Below, piece after piece: positions 10,926-20,062 of a DNA stretch of 64,000 nucleotides. This DNA is from Alphaproteobacteria bacterium. GTDB lineage: Bacteria > Pseudomonadota > Alphaproteobacteria > Thalassobaculales > Thalassobaculaceae. A model generated the notes under the pieces. It made no database searches. It saw only the letters and a program-made list of their open reading frames with translations, and was not told where the DNA came from. A program made the position numbers and the translations under genes. Each line of letters opens with the position of its first letter. The first letter of the stretch is position 1. Location of the stretch: positions 1-64,000 of the forward strand of contig JAJEAR010000042.1 of NCBI GenBank assembly GCA_022822665.1, in the 5' to 3' direction.

Positions 10926-11660
10926 ATGATGAGACGATCCAGAGCTGTACTGGGACGGTTCGCGGGAGCACTGCGTGACCTTGCCCCAATCTTCGTGGTC
11001 ATTGCCTTTTTCCAGATCGTGGTGCTGCAGCAGCCCTTTCCGGACATCGGAAAGGTCCTCGCCGGCACCGTCTGCGTCGTCCTTGGCCTTGTCTTCTTCA
11101 TCCAGGGGCTGGAAACCGGGCTGTTCCCGCTCGGCGAGGCAATGGCCGGAGCGTTCGCGCGCCGCGGCAGCGCCCTGGCGCTGTTCACCTTCGCCTTTTG
11201 CCTGGGGTTCGGTACGACGGTGGCGGAGCCCGCCCTTATTGCGGTGACCGCAAAGGCGGCCGGGATCGCGGCACAAGCCGGGGTCATCGCGGACGACGAG
11301 GCGGCACGGGCGACCCATGCACTCGAGTTGCGCTTGGTCGTTGCCTTCGCCGTGGGTGCCGCGATCGTGCTCGGCGTGCTCAGGATTCTGAAAGGGTGGC
11401 CGCTGCACTGGATGATTATCGGCGGCTACCTGCTCGTGACACTGATGACACCTCTCGCGCCGGAGGAAATCGTCGGCGTTGCCTACGATTCCGGCGGTGT
11501 GACGACCAGCACGATCACGGTTCCCCTGGTGACGGCGCTCGGCATCGGTCTTGCTGCCTCGATACGCGGCCGCAATCCGATGATCGACGGCTTCGGGCTG
11601 ATCGCTTTCGCAAGCCTCATGCCGATCATCTGCGTTCTGGTCTACGGGACGCTGTCGTGA
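10926..11660 (+). CDS. DUF1538 membrane protein, first half of a pair
   Basis: This 244-residue inner-membrane protein has about six hydrophobic segments. The DUF1538 signatures are [19 protein letters not shown] (about residues 96-114) and [21 protein letters not shown] (about 186-206), followed by [14 protein letters not shown]. The family is a presumed transporter with unknown substrate. The next gene has the same signatures and begins in an ATG overlapping this stop (TGATG), so the two probably form a heterodimer. A PII-like and a CBS protein follow in the same operon. Confidence 0.88.
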   Translation: MMRRSRAVLGRFAGALRDLAPIFVVIAFFQIVVLQQPFPDIGKVLAGTVCVVLGLVFFIQGLETGLFPLGEAMAGAFARRGSALALFTFAFCLGFGTTVAEPALIAVTAKAAGIAAQAGVIADDEAARATHALELRLVVAFAVGAAIVLGVLRILKGWPLHWMIIGGYLLVTLMTPLAPEEIVGVAYDSGGVTTSTITVPLVTALGIGLAASIRGRNPMIDGFGLIAFASLMPIICVLVYGTLS

Positions 11661-12457
11661 TGGCGGAGTTCATCTCGACTTTCGCGGGTGTTGCGGGCTC
11701 GACGCTGCTCGATGTCGGGCCGATCATTGCAATTCTCGTCGTCTTTCAGTTCGCGGTGTTGCGCCGCCGTCCCGCGCACCTCGGGCGCATCCTCGTCGGG
11801 TTCGTCTACGTGCTGATCGGGCTGACACTGTTTCTGATCGGGCTGGAGGAGGCGCTGTTCCCCGTCGGCGAGACCATGGCGCGTCAACTCACGTCTCCCG
11901 AAACGATCGGTCCCGAGCGGCTGGCCGACGGGATCGACTGGTCGGACTACCTCCTTGTCTATGCCTTTGCCGCGGCGATCGGCTTTTCCACTACCGTGGC
12001 CGAGCCCTCTCTGATCGCCGTGGCCATCAAGGCGGAGGAGATCTCGGGGGGAACAATCGGCGCTGCGGGACTTCGCATTGCCGTCGCCGTCGGGGTCGCC
12101 GTCGGCGTGGCCCTCGGTTGCTTTCGTATCGTGACCGGCACGCCGCTGGCCTGGTACATCATTGCGGCCTACGCCGTTGTCATCGTGCAGACATTTCGCG
12201 CCAGCCGCGCCATCGTGCCGCTCGCCTACGACTCCGGAGGCGTGACGACGTCGACCGTAACGGTACCGGTCGTCGCTGCCCTTGGCCTCGGCCTGGCCGC
12301 GACCGTGCCCGGCCGCAGCCCGCTGGTTGACGGTTTCGGACTGATTGCTTTCGCCAGCGTATTTCCAATCATGTCGGTTCTGGGCTTTGCCGGCGCATCG
12401 GCGTGGTTCAGGCGCCGGCGTAGCGGCAGGGGAAAGTCCGGGGAGGGAAGGTCATGA
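11660..12457 (+). CDS. DUF1538 membrane protein, second half of a pair
   Basis: This 265-residue integral membrane protein is paralogous to its upstream neighbour. FSTTVAEPSLIAVAIKAEEIS and [21 protein letters not shown] repeat the same motifs in the same order. ATG 11660 overlaps the previous stop by one base. The C-terminus is a basic cytoplasmic tail (RRRRSGRGKSGEGRS). Duplicated halves with inverted or parallel topology are typical of transporters, but the transported solute is unknown. Confidence 0.87.
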   Translation: MAEFISTFAGVAGSTLLDVGPIIAILVVFQFAVLRRRPAHLGRILVGFVYVLIGLTLFLIGLEEALFPVGETMARQLTSPETIGPERLADGIDWSDYLLVYAFAAAIGFSTTVAEPSLIAVAIKAEEISGGTIGAAGLRIAVAVGVAVGVALGCFRIVTGTPLAWYIIAAYAVVIVQTFRASRAIVPLAYDSGGVTTSTVTVPVVAALGLGLAATVPGRSPLVDGFGLIAFASVFPIMSVLGFAGASAWFRRRRSGRGKSGEGRS

Positions 12458-12804
12458 GGCTGAAACTCATCGTCGCCCTGGTGGAGGACGACCGCACCGA
12501 CAGGGTCATCGAGGTGGCGCGAACCGGCGGAGCGACCGGGGCGACCGTGATCACCGGCGTTCGCGGCGAAGGTCTGAAACCGGAGAGCACGTTCTTCGGG
12601 CTCGACCTCACCGGCAGGCGGGATGTCGTCCTCTTTCTGGTCGCGGCTTCGAGAGCGCGCCAGATTCTCGAGGCGATCCGCGATTCCGGCCGATTCGAAA
12701 CCGAACCGGGTGCCGGCATTGCGTTCCAGATAGATATCGAGGACGCGGTTGGCCTGAGCACGCAGATCTCTGCCCTCATGCACGAACTGGAGGAGGACAT
12801 ATGA
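12454..12804 (+). CDS. PII-like (GlnB/GlnK-superfamily) protein
   Basis: This 116-residue protein has the ferredoxin-like PII fold pattern. It runs KLIVALVEDDRTDRVIEVARTGGATGATVITGVRGEG in strand-helix-strand order, followed by FFGLDLTGRRDVVLFLVA and a second helix ARQILEAIRDS. The T-loop tyrosine motif of classical GlnB is absent, so it belongs to the divergent PII-like group that senses nucleotides and gates partner transporters. Its ATG overlaps the DUF1538 stop (ATGA) and its own stop overlaps the next start, so it is tightly coupled. Regulation of the DUF1538 pair is inferred from this. Confidence 0.83.
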   Translation: MRLKLIVALVEDDRTDRVIEVARTGGATGATVITGVRGEGLKPESTFFGLDLTGRRDVVLFLVAASRARQILEAIRDSGRFETEPGAGIAFQIDIEDAVGLSTQISALMHELEEDI

Positions 12805-13202
12805 GCCCGGAAGGCCGTGCCCGGGTTGCGGACGTCATGTCCCGCGACCTGCAGACCATCGACCGGCTGGCGACGATCCGCGATGCCATGGTGTTGATGT
12901 CGGAACACGGCGTCACGTCGCTCGCGGTCGACCGGCGCGACGAGGACGACGAGTTCGGATTGCTGGAACTGCGGGATATCGCCGCCCGGGTCATCGCGAA
13001 CGACCGCGCACCCGAACGGGTCAATGTCTACGAGATCATGTCGAAACCGGCCCTCACCGTCGCCGCCGACATGCTGGTGCACAATGTCGTCAACCTGCTT
13101 GTACGCTTCGAACTGACCCGCGCTATCGTTGTGGACCGCGACCGCACTCCTCTCGGAATGGTTTCCCTTCGCGACCTGCTGTTGCGCCGGCCTCCCCGGT
13201 AA
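12801..13202 (+). CDS. CBS-domain pair protein
   Basis: This 133-residue soluble protein consists almost entirely of two CBS motifs: VADVMSRDLQTIDRLATIRDAMVLMSEHGVTSLAV and VYEIMSKPALTVAADMLVHNVVNLLVRFELTRAIVV followed by TPLGMVSLRDLL. CBS pairs bind adenine nucleotides and regulate channels and enzymes. It is the last gene of the four-gene operon (ATGA overlap with the PII-like gene), so two nucleotide sensors are coded with one putative transporter. AGGAGGA sits 5 bases before the ATG. Confidence 0.9.
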   Translation: MSPEGRARVADVMSRDLQTIDRLATIRDAMVLMSEHGVTSLAVDRRDEDDEFGLLELRDIAARVIANDRAPERVNVYEIMSKPALTVAADMLVHNVVNLLVRFELTRAIVVDRDRTPLGMVSLRDLLLRRPPR

Positions 13203-13337
13203 CGCCGGCAACTCCGCGGAAACCGCGGCGCCCGGAACCCCGGTTCGGTCCGAAGCCGCGACCCGAACAGGCCGGGGAAGGCGCGACGGCGACAGTCCGG
13301 GAGAAGACCGGCACCGGAGGTGCGCCGGTTGACGCCA

Positions 13338-15509
13338 CTACCCCCGTCGTGACCGGGCACGGGCCCGCCGTTTCTGTGGTTTCGCCTCGGCCAGTCCCAG
13401 GTCTGCCGCCTCGAGGCGGCGGATCTCGTCGCGCAGGCGGGCCGCCTCCTCGAACTGCAGGTCGGCCGCGGCGGCGCGCATCCGTCCCTCCAGATCCTGG
13501 ATTACCTCCTCGAGCGTGCGGCCGACCAACGCGCCCTCGGGGGCCGCGGTCTCCACGGTGAGCCGGTCGCCGCGCTCGTGGTCGGATTCCAGGATGGTTC
13601 CGATCGCCTTGCGAACCGACGCGGGCGTGATCCCGTGCGTGGCGTTGTATTCCGTCTGCCGCGCACGCCGCCTGTTGGTCTCGTCGATCGCGTACTGCAT
13701 GCTGTCGGTGATGGTATCGGCGTAGAGCAGCACCCGGCCGTCGACATTCCGCGCCGCGCGCCCGATGGTCTGGACCAGCGAGGTGCGCGAACGCAGGAAC
13801 CCTTCCTTGTCCGCATCGAAGATGGCGACCAGGGCGCACTCGGGGATGTCCAGCCCCTCGCGCAACAGGTTGATTCCCACCAGGACGTCGAACACGCCGA
13901 GCCGCAGGTCGCGGACGATCTCGATGCGCTCGAGCGTATCGATGTCCGAGTGAAGGTAGCGGACGCGCAACCCGGCCTCCGACATGTAGTCGGTGAGCGA
14001 CTCGGCCATGCGTTTCGTCAGCGTGGTAATCAGGGTTCTCTGGCCCCGGTCCGCCACGGCCCGGCACTCACCGATCACGTCGTCGACCTGGGTCGCGGTC
14101 GGACGCACGATGCAGACCGGGTCGATCAGCCCGGTGGGCCGCACGACCTGTTCGACGAAGATCCCTCCGGTCCGGTCGAGTTCCCACGGTCCCGGCGTTG
14201 CCGAAACGAACACCGTCTGGGGGCGCATCTGCTCCCACTCTTCGAAGGTCAGGGGCCGGTTGTCGACACAGGAGGGAAGCCGGAACCCGTACTCGGCGAG
14301 CGTGGACTTGCGATGAAAGTCGCCCCTGAACATGCCGCCGATCTGCGGAACGGTGACATGGCTCTCGTCGATCATGAGCAGCGCGTTTTCGGGCAGGTAC
14401 TCGAACAGCGTGGGCGGCGGTTCGCCGGCATTGCGTCCGGCGAGATAGCGCGAGTAGTTCTCGATGCCGGCACAGACCCCCTGGGTCGCCAGCATCTCGA
14501 GATCGAGCACGGTGCGTTGCTCGATGCGTTGCGCCTCGAGCAGCCGTCCGGCGTCGCTGAACTCGGCGACCCGCTCCTTCAGCTCGACCTTGATCTTGCC
14601 GATGGCCTGGTCGAGGGTCGGTTTCGGGGTGACGTAGTGCGAGTTGGGAAATACCCGGACCTGGGCGAGCGTCGCGGTCTGCTCGCCGGTCAAAGGGTCG
14701 AATTCCTGGATCTCCTCGAGCTCGTCGCCGAAGAACGAGAGCCGCCATGCCCGGTCCTCGAGATGGGCCGGGAAGATCTCGAGCGTGTCACCGCGCATCC
14801 GGAAGGTACCGCGGGAGAACCCGAGGTCGTTGCGCCGGTACTGCAGTTCCACCAGGTGTCGCAACAGGGCCCGGGTCTCGTAGGATTGCCCGGCCTGCAG
14901 CAGGAAGGCCATGGTGCTGTAGGTCTCGACTGCACCGATGCCGTAGATGCAGGAGACCGACGCAACGATGATGACGTCCTCGCGCTCAAGCAGCGACCGC
15001 GTGGCCGCGTGGCGCATCCGGTCGATCTGTTCGTTTATCGACGATTCCTTCTCGATGTAGGTGTCGGTCCTGGGAACGTAGGCCTCGGGCTGGTAGTAGT
15101 CGTAGTAGGAGACGAAGTACTCGACGGCGTTGTTCGGAAAGAACTGTTTCATTTCGCCATACAGCTGCGCGGCCAGGGTCTTGTTCGGGGCTATGATCAA
15201 TGTCGGCCGGCTGATCTGGCTGATGACGTGAGCCATGGTGAAGGTCTTGCCGGAGCCGGTCACCCCGAGCAGCACCTGGTCGAGGTCTCCCTGCCGGACC
15301 CCGTCGACGAGCTGGATTATCGCCTCGGGCTGATCGCCCGCCGGCCTGAATTCGGACACCACCTCGAACGGTCGTCCCGCATCCTGGGGTGCGACCGTTG
15401 ACTTGAGATCGACACCCTCGCTGCCGGCCAGCCGGGCGCGGTGACGTTCCTGGCGCCGTGCCTGGAGTTCCGCCGACGAGTCGGCGCGGGTCGTGATCTC
15501 TGCATCCAT
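13338..15509 (-). CDS. uvrB: UvrABC excinuclease subunit B
   Basis: DNA-damage recognition helicase of nucleotide excision repair. Walker A is [14 protein letters not shown] (about residue 83), the DNA-wedging beta-hairpin is [20 protein letters not shown], and the DEAD-like box is MIDESHV. The helicase motifs [11 protein letters not shown] and [13 protein letters not shown] follow. A UvrC-interacting UVR motif lies near the C-terminus ([24 protein letters not shown]). The length of 723 is slightly above average, owing to a basic N-terminal lead of about 45 residues, so the true start may be downstream. Confidence 0.98.
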   Translation of the reverse strand: MDAEITTRADSSAELQARRQERHRARLAGSEGVDLKSTVAPQDAGRPFEVVSEFRPAGDQPEAIIQLVDGVRQGDLDQVLLGVTGSGKTFTMAHVISQISRPTLIIAPNKTLAAQLYGEMKQFFPNNAVEYFVSYYDYYQPEAYVPRTDTYIEKESSINEQIDRMRHAATRSLLEREDVIIVASVSCIYGIGAVETYSTMAFLLQAGQSYETRALLRHLVELQYRRNDLGFSRGTFRMRGDTLEIFPAHLEDRAWRLSFFGDELEEIQEFDPLTGEQTATLAQVRVFPNSHYVTPKPTLDQAIGKIKVELKERVAEFSDAGRLLEAQRIEQRTVLDLEMLATQGVCAGIENYSRYLAGRNAGEPPPTLFEYLPENALLMIDESHVTVPQIGGMFRGDFHRKSTLAEYGFRLPSCVDNRPLTFEEWEQMRPQTVFVSATPGPWELDRTGGIFVEQVVRPTGLIDPVCIVRPTATQVDDVIGECRAVADRGQRTLITTLTKRMAESLTDYMSEAGLRVRYLHSDIDTLERIEIVRDLRLGVFDVLVGINLLREGLDIPECALVAIFDADKEGFLRSRTSLVQTIGRAARNVDGRVLLYADTITDSMQYAIDETNRRRARQTEYNATHGITPASVRKAIGTILESDHERGDRLTVETAAPEGALVGRTLEEVIQDLEGRMRAAAADLQFEEAARLRDEIRRLEAADLGLAEAKPQKRRARARSRRG

Positions 15510-15703
15510 CGCGCTTCGCCTCCAGGTCCCGGTTCAATTCCCGTCAGGCGCACCCGGCGCGACAGGCAGTGAAGTCGCCTGCACGCTCCGTGTGCAGGCA
15601 CGACCGTCGCATGGTATATTCGTCCGGTGCCCAGGTTAACCGGGCGGGAGCGAACGCGCCTGCGGGTGCGGATGCATGCACCCAAAGCATACTGGAGGCC
15701 GCA

Positions 15704-17059
15704 ATGATAATCGGGTCGTCACCGAGACGAGCGATGACTGTCTTCGCCGCGTTGATCTTCGCAGTGCTGCCATCGGCTTCCCATGCTTCCGGCCACGAGG
15801 AATCGGCCTTTGTCCTGAACAGCTTCGCCTTTCTGATTTGGGGCGTGCTGGTGATGTGGATGTGTGCCGGGTTCACCATGCTCGAGGCCGGTTCGGTGCG
15901 AACCAAGAATGCCTCGGTCATCTGCCTGAAGAACGTCGGTCTCTACTCGATCGCGGGTCTGGCGTTCTACGCGGTTGGCTACAACCTCATGTACAGCGGT
16001 GTTGATGGCGGCTGGATCGGGACCGCCGATTTCGGTTACCGCACCACGCCTGACGAGATCGCGATGCTCGGCGGCGACACCGAAGCCGCCGCCAGGGTGC
16101 ACGCCAACGGATACTCCACCATGTCGGACTGGTTCTTCCAGATGGTGTTCGTGGCGACAACGGCATCCATCGTGTCGGGAACACTGGCCGAGCGGGTCAA
16201 GCTGTGGTCGTTCTTCCTGTTCATCGTGGTCCTGACCGCGGTCATCTACCCGGTCATCGGGTCGTGGACCTGGGGTGGCGGCTGGCTGAACGAACGGGGC
16301 TTCCAGGACTTTGCCGGTTCCACCATCGTGCACTCCACCGGTGGATGGGCGGCCCTGGCCGGTGCCCTGGTCGTCGGGGCGCGAGCCGGCAAGTTCCGCC
16401 CGGACGGGACGGTGAGGAGCACGCCGCCGTCGAACGTCCCGGCCGTTACCCTCGGCGTGCTGATTCTCTGGATGGGCTGGTTCGGATTCAACGGCGGATC
16501 CCAACTCTCGATGTCCAAGGGTGTCGACGTGGTCGCGATCAGCAACATCCTGGCCAATACCAACCTGGCCGCCGCAGCCGGTGTCATGGCCGCGATTGCG
16601 CTGTCGCGGCCGGTGCTCGGACGGATTGACCTTCTTGCCGGGCTGAACGGAGCCATAGGCGGGCTGGTTGCGATCACGGCGGGGCCTGATATCGTATCCC
16701 ATGACTGGGCGGTGATCATCGGCGGCGTCGGTGGAGCAGTTGTCGTCCTTGGAATCAAGCTGATGGAACGGCTGAAGATCGATGACGTGGTCAGCGCGGT
16801 TCCGGCGCACCTTTTTGCTGGCATCTGGGGAACACTCGCGGTATGCATTGCGGCAGGAGGTGATCCGCTCACGCAGCTCATCGGCATCGTTGCGATCGGT
16901 GCGTTCGTGTTCCTTGCATCCCTGCTGGTCTGGGTGATCATCGACAAGGTATTCGGGGCCCGCGTGTCCGAGACGGCTGAGGCGCTTGGACAGGATGTCG
17001 TTGAACTCGGCATTGAAGCCTACCCGGAATTTGTTGTAATGCCGGATGCGGACGACTGA
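15704..17059 (+). CDS. amtB: Ammonium transporter (Amt/MEP/Rh family)
   Basis: This 451-residue protein has an N-terminal signal sequence (FAALIFAVLPSASHA) and eleven predicted membrane helices. Key residues of the ammonium pathway are visible: the first pore histidine in DFAGSTIVHSTGGWAALAGA and the second in PAHLFAGIWGTLAVC. ATG 15704 was chosen because CTGGAGG lies 6 bases upstream. An in-frame extension to 15569 lacks this. No glnK adjoins it, which is unusual because amtB and glnK are normally paired. The PII-like gene at 12454 belongs to another operon. Confidence 0.95.
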   Translation: MIIGSSPRRAMTVFAALIFAVLPSASHASGHEESAFVLNSFAFLIWGVLVMWMCAGFTMLEAGSVRTKNASVICLKNVGLYSIAGLAFYAVGYNLMYSGVDGGWIGTADFGYRTTPDEIAMLGGDTEAAARVHANGYSTMSDWFFQMVFVATTASIVSGTLAERVKLWSFFLFIVVLTAVIYPVIGSWTWGGGWLNERGFQDFAGSTIVHSTGGWAALAGALVVGARAGKFRPDGTVRSTPPSNVPAVTLGVLILWMGWFGFNGGSQLSMSKGVDVVAISNILANTNLAAAAGVMAAIALSRPVLGRIDLLAGLNGAIGGLVAITAGPDIVSHDWAVIIGGVGGAVVVLGIKLMERLKIDDVVSAVPAHLFAGIWGTLAVCIAAGGDPLTQLIGIVAIGAFVFLASLLVWVIIDKVFGARVSETAEALGQDVVELGIEAYPEFVVMPDADD

Positions 17060-17160
17060 GGGATGAGTGCAGGACGCAGCGGGGTGCGCGAAGGAACTCT
17101 GGGTTAAAGGCAGGTTGCTGCGTCTCGTGCAGTACAAGACAAGGATGGGGATACCAATCC

Positions 17161-17499
17161 ATGGAAGTGAGCACCGAACGCCAGGACAGCGTGTTGTCAG
17201 TTCGCGTTGCCGGGCGCATTGACGGCACTAACGTACGGGAGTTCGAGGAGTCGGTCAGAGCGGCGATCGAGCAGACGGATCGGGCGGTCATCCTCGACTT
17301 CAAGGCCATTACCTACATCAGCAGTGCCGGGCTGCGCGCCCTGCTGCTGACAGCCAAGGCCATGCGGACGCAGAATTCGGAATTCTCCCTGTGCTCGGTC
17401 TCTGACGAGATTCGCGAGATATTCGAGATCAGCGGCTTCGACCGCATCATCACGATCCACGATACCAAGGAAGCGGCTCTCAAGGCGGTGGATGGGTAG
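17161..17499 (+). CDS. STAS-domain anti-sigma-factor antagonist
   Basis: This 112-residue SpoIIAA-like protein has the phosphorylatable serine in the motif YISSAGLRALLLTAKAM (about residues 57-73) and the strand VILDFKAI before it. Such proteins bind anti-sigma kinases and switch partners when the serine is phosphorylated. No RsbW-like kinase or PP2C phosphatase is nearby, so the partner is elsewhere. It lies 100 bases after amtB and may have its own promoter. Confidence 0.88.
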   Translation: MEVSTERQDSVLSVRVAGRIDGTNVREFEESVRAAIEQTDRAVILDFKAITYISSAGLRALLLTAKAMRTQNSEFSLCSVSDEIREIFEISGFDRIITIHDTKEAALKAVDG

Positions 17500-17618
17500 G
17501 TTCGTCCCCGCATGCTTCTTCCCGCAAGGCGCGCATTACGGCGCCCCTGGCCCCGGAAGGCGGCTGCAAGACAGGCAGGCTGATCCTGACCAGACCGGAA
17601 CGACCGCGGATTCGGACC

Positions 17619-19169
17619 TTATTCCGCAGCTTCGCGCGGGAGAGGCGCCTGCTTGACGAAGTCCGGAACGCGACAGCCGACAGGACAGCATCGGCCGGGT
17701 TGACGATCTGGCCGGGATCCGTCGGTTCGCTCCAGCAGGTCGCGTTCCATGAGGGAGCGAACCAGCTCCTGTTTCTCTCCGACCGGGTAGTTCCGCCAGA
17801 TTTCCCGCTTCATCGCCTCGGGCGATCCGCCGCCGTGCAGTGACATCACCGAGTACCACCCCGCCTGGTGCGAGGCGGTGAGGTCGTCGAGCAGGCGCAC
17901 GGTCTGCAGCCGGTGTTCCGACGGGATGGCCGGGTTGCCCTGCAGGACCTCCGAGAGCATCGCCCGGGTATGCGGATTGTGATCCTCTTCGGGCCCGGGC
18001 AGGGCGACGACGAGGCCGCCGGTCACTGTGTGGGCCAGCCGGTGCATGTCATAGATCTGGGTTGCCATCAGCAGCTTGCCGATGTTGGAGAACACCGGGT
18101 CCGGCATGACGGTGCCCCAGCCTTCATCGCGGCCATAGGTCGACGCCGCCACTCCGGTGGCGAAGAACCCCTCCACGATCTTGATCAGTTCGACCATGGT
18201 CTCGCGGAGGTGGCCGTGGCGTTCGGTATCGAGACCGTTCGCCTCGATGATGGTCGCGCCCGCACCGATCAGGAGGTCGCCGAAGCCGGCGCGCGCCGCG
18301 ATGCAGGAATGGCGATGATGGGTCGCGTAGGATCGGGTGAGGTACTCCGACTGCCGGGTCTCGCCGTTCAGGAACACCCGCTCGGTGGGCACGAATACCC
18401 GGTCGAACATGACGATACCGGTGGTCTGGCCGTACCGACGGCTGAAGACCGCACCTGCTTCGCCCGGACGCCCGGCCGGCCGGGCCGAAACCGTCACTCC
18501 CTCCGCGTCGATCGGGACCGCGCAGCTGACCGCGAACGGGCCATCATCGGCGGTCATGGCCCGTGACGGCATCACGATGTATCCGTGCATGTACGGGGCA
18601 CCGGTCACGATTGCCTTGGTCCCCGAGATCACGATCCCGTCCGCTCTCTGCTCGACCACGTGCACGTAACTGTCCGGGTGCGCCTGCTGCCACGGCTTGA
18701 GGGACCGGTCGCCCTTGGCATCAGTCATCGCGATGCCGTAGGCGAGGTTGGCATCCTGGACCTCGAGCATGAAGTCGCGGAACCGTTCGAAATACGAGGT
18801 TCCCTCCTCGGCATCGCACCGGCGGGTGGCCTGGTACAGGCCGTTGAAGGCATCGTGGACCAGGTAGCGCTGCACGCAGCCGGCTTCCCGGCACAGCAGC
18901 CGGATGGCCTCGAGCTTGCGCAACAGGTCATCTGAACTGCGATCGATGTGCAGCATCCGGTTGACGGTTCGCCCGGTTTCGGTCTCGGTAGCCAGCATCA
19001 GCCCCGCGTAGTCCGGCTGGAGGGCGAAATCGTAGGTTGTGCCGACCGCGTTGATCCCGGGCTGCAGCGCCGGCTCGTCGGCGACGCTTTCGACCGGCCT
19101 GCCGTCGATGAACACTCTCGGGTGCAGCGAACGCAGGCTCGCCCGGTAGTCATCTGTGGAACGGATCAT
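17619..19169 (-). CDS. 4-hydroxyphenylacetate 3-hydroxylase / 4-hydroxybutyryl-CoA dehydratase family flavoprotein
   Basis: This 516-residue protein has the acyl-CoA-dehydrogenase-like fold of the HpaB/AbfD family: DFALQPDYAGLM, DAFNGLYQATRRCD, AYGIAMTDAKGDRS, ISGTKAIVTGAPYMHGYIVMPSRAM, and HHRHSCIAARAGFGDLLIGA. In 4-hydroxybutyryl-CoA dehydratase three cysteines and a histidine bind a [4Fe-4S] cluster. By my alignment only the first cysteine (GCVQR) and the histidine (HHRHS) remain, and the other two positions are Tyr and Ala. A flavin-only reaction is therefore more likely. It is translationally coupled (ATGA) behind a CitE-like lyase. Confidence 0.82.
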   Translation of the reverse strand: MIRSTDDYRASLRSLHPRVFIDGRPVESVADEPALQPGINAVGTTYDFALQPDYAGLMLATETETGRTVNRMLHIDRSSDDLLRKLEAIRLLCREAGCVQRYLVHDAFNGLYQATRRCDAEEGTSYFERFRDFMLEVQDANLAYGIAMTDAKGDRSLKPWQQAHPDSYVHVVEQRADGIVISGTKAIVTGAPYMHGYIVMPSRAMTADDGPFAVSCAVPIDAEGVTVSARPAGRPGEAGAVFSRRYGQTTGIVMFDRVFVPTERVFLNGETRQSEYLTRSYATHHRHSCIAARAGFGDLLIGAGATIIEANGLDTERHGHLRETMVELIKIVEGFFATGVAASTYGRDEGWGTVMPDPVFSNIGKLLMATQIYDMHRLAHTVTGGLVVALPGPEEDHNPHTRAMLSEVLQGNPAIPSEHRLQTVRLLDDLTASHQAGWYSVMSLHGGGSPEAMKREIWRNYPVGEKQELVRSLMERDLLERTDGSRPDRQPGRCCPVGCRVPDFVKQAPLPREAAE

Positions 19170-20062
19170 CGGGACGCACTCCGCTGGTCTGTCGAAAGGG
19201 AGGGCCGAACGGCCGCAAGCGTGCGAACCGCCTTCTCGTAGATCGGGTAATCGACAAAATACCCGTCCACCTGGATCGACGCGAGGCCGGCCTGCTCCGC
19301 CTGCTCGAACGCGTCGACAATGGCCTGGCAGCGTTCGACTTCGGCCGTCGAGGGGCTGAACACCTCGTTGGTGATGCCGACCTGGTCGGGGTGAATGCAC
19401 AGCTTGCCCTGGAACCCGAGGTCACGGGCCAGGGTTGCAGAGGCGCGGAACCCCGCATGGTCTCGGATGTCGATGAAGACCGTGTCGACAGGCGGTTCAA
19501 GCCGCGCACAGCGCGACGCCAGCACCAGTTCGGAACGGGCATGGGCAAGCTCGCTCTCGTGTGCTGACCAGGTGATGCCGAGATCAAGCGTGTAGTCGCC
19601 GGCGCCGAAGGCCAGGCGACGCACCCGGGTTCCGGCAGCCGCGATCTCGCGCGCGCCGGCGAGGCCGCGCGCGGTCTCGATGATCGGCACCAGGTCGATT
19701 GACCCGTGCGCGAGGCCTCGCTGGCGTTCCAGGTTTGCAATCAGCCAGTCAATCGCGATCAGGCACGACGCGGATTCGACCTTCGGCAGCACGATTCCAT
19801 CCAGTCCCGGCACGATCACGGCGTCGATGTCACCATGGCAGAACTCGGTGTTCCAGGCATTGACCCTGACCAGGGCCGCACCGGTGCGCGGGCGCGCCAG
19901 CAGGTCCCGGACCACCGCGCGCGTTGCCGGTTTCTCCGCGGTTGCGACCGCGTCCTCGAGGTCCAGGATGACCGCATCGGCGTCAAGTTCCAGCGCCTTC
20001 GTTGCCCTGCGTTCGTGGTTGGCCGGTGCGAACAGCCATGACCTGGCAGCGTGGGTAGTCAT
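19166..20062 (-). CDS. HpcH/HpaI-family (CitE-like) acyl-CoA lyase
   Basis: This 298-residue TIM-barrel enzyme is related to citryl-, malyl- and 3-methylmalyl-CoA lyases. RSWLFAPANHERRATKALELDADAVILDLEDAV, VRVNAWNTEF, GIVLPKVES, IIETARGLAGA and LAFGAGDYTLDLG correspond to the Mg2+- and CoA-binding motifs of the family. CIHPDQV near residue 216 is also typical. Its start overlaps the stop of the CoA-transferase gene, and its stop overlaps the flavoprotein start, both as ATGA. The three genes therefore form one coupled catabolic unit acting on a CoA thioester of unknown identity. Confidence 0.88.
   Translation of the reverse strand: MTTHAARSWLFAPANHERRATKALELDADAVILDLEDAVATAEKPATRAVVRDLLARPRTGAALVRVNAWNTEFCHGDIDAVIVPGLDGIVLPKVESASCLIAIDWLIANLERQRGLAHGSIDLVPIIETARGLAGAREIAAAGTRVRRLAFGAGDYTLDLGITWSAHESELAHARSELVLASRCARLEPPVDTVFIDIRDHAGFRASATLARDLGFQGKLCIHPDQVGITNEVFSPSTAEVERCQAIVDAFEQAEQAGLASIQVDGYFVDYPIYEKAVRTLAAVRPSLSTDQRSASR

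Noticed and set aside
10397-11287. 296-codon minus frame opposite the DUF1538 gene start
   Set aside because: It overlaps the well-supported DUF1538 gene and has random Ala/Arg/Pro-rich composition.
13578-15401. 607-codon plus-strand open frame opposite uvrB
   Set aside because: A compositional shadow of a high-GC gene. It has no domain, no ribosome-binding site, and lies entirely antisense to uvrB.
15520-15550. GGTTCAATTCCCG resembling a tRNA 3' end just upstream of uvrB
   Set aside because: The flanking bases do not pair as a T-stem, and the upstream sequence is the uvrB start.
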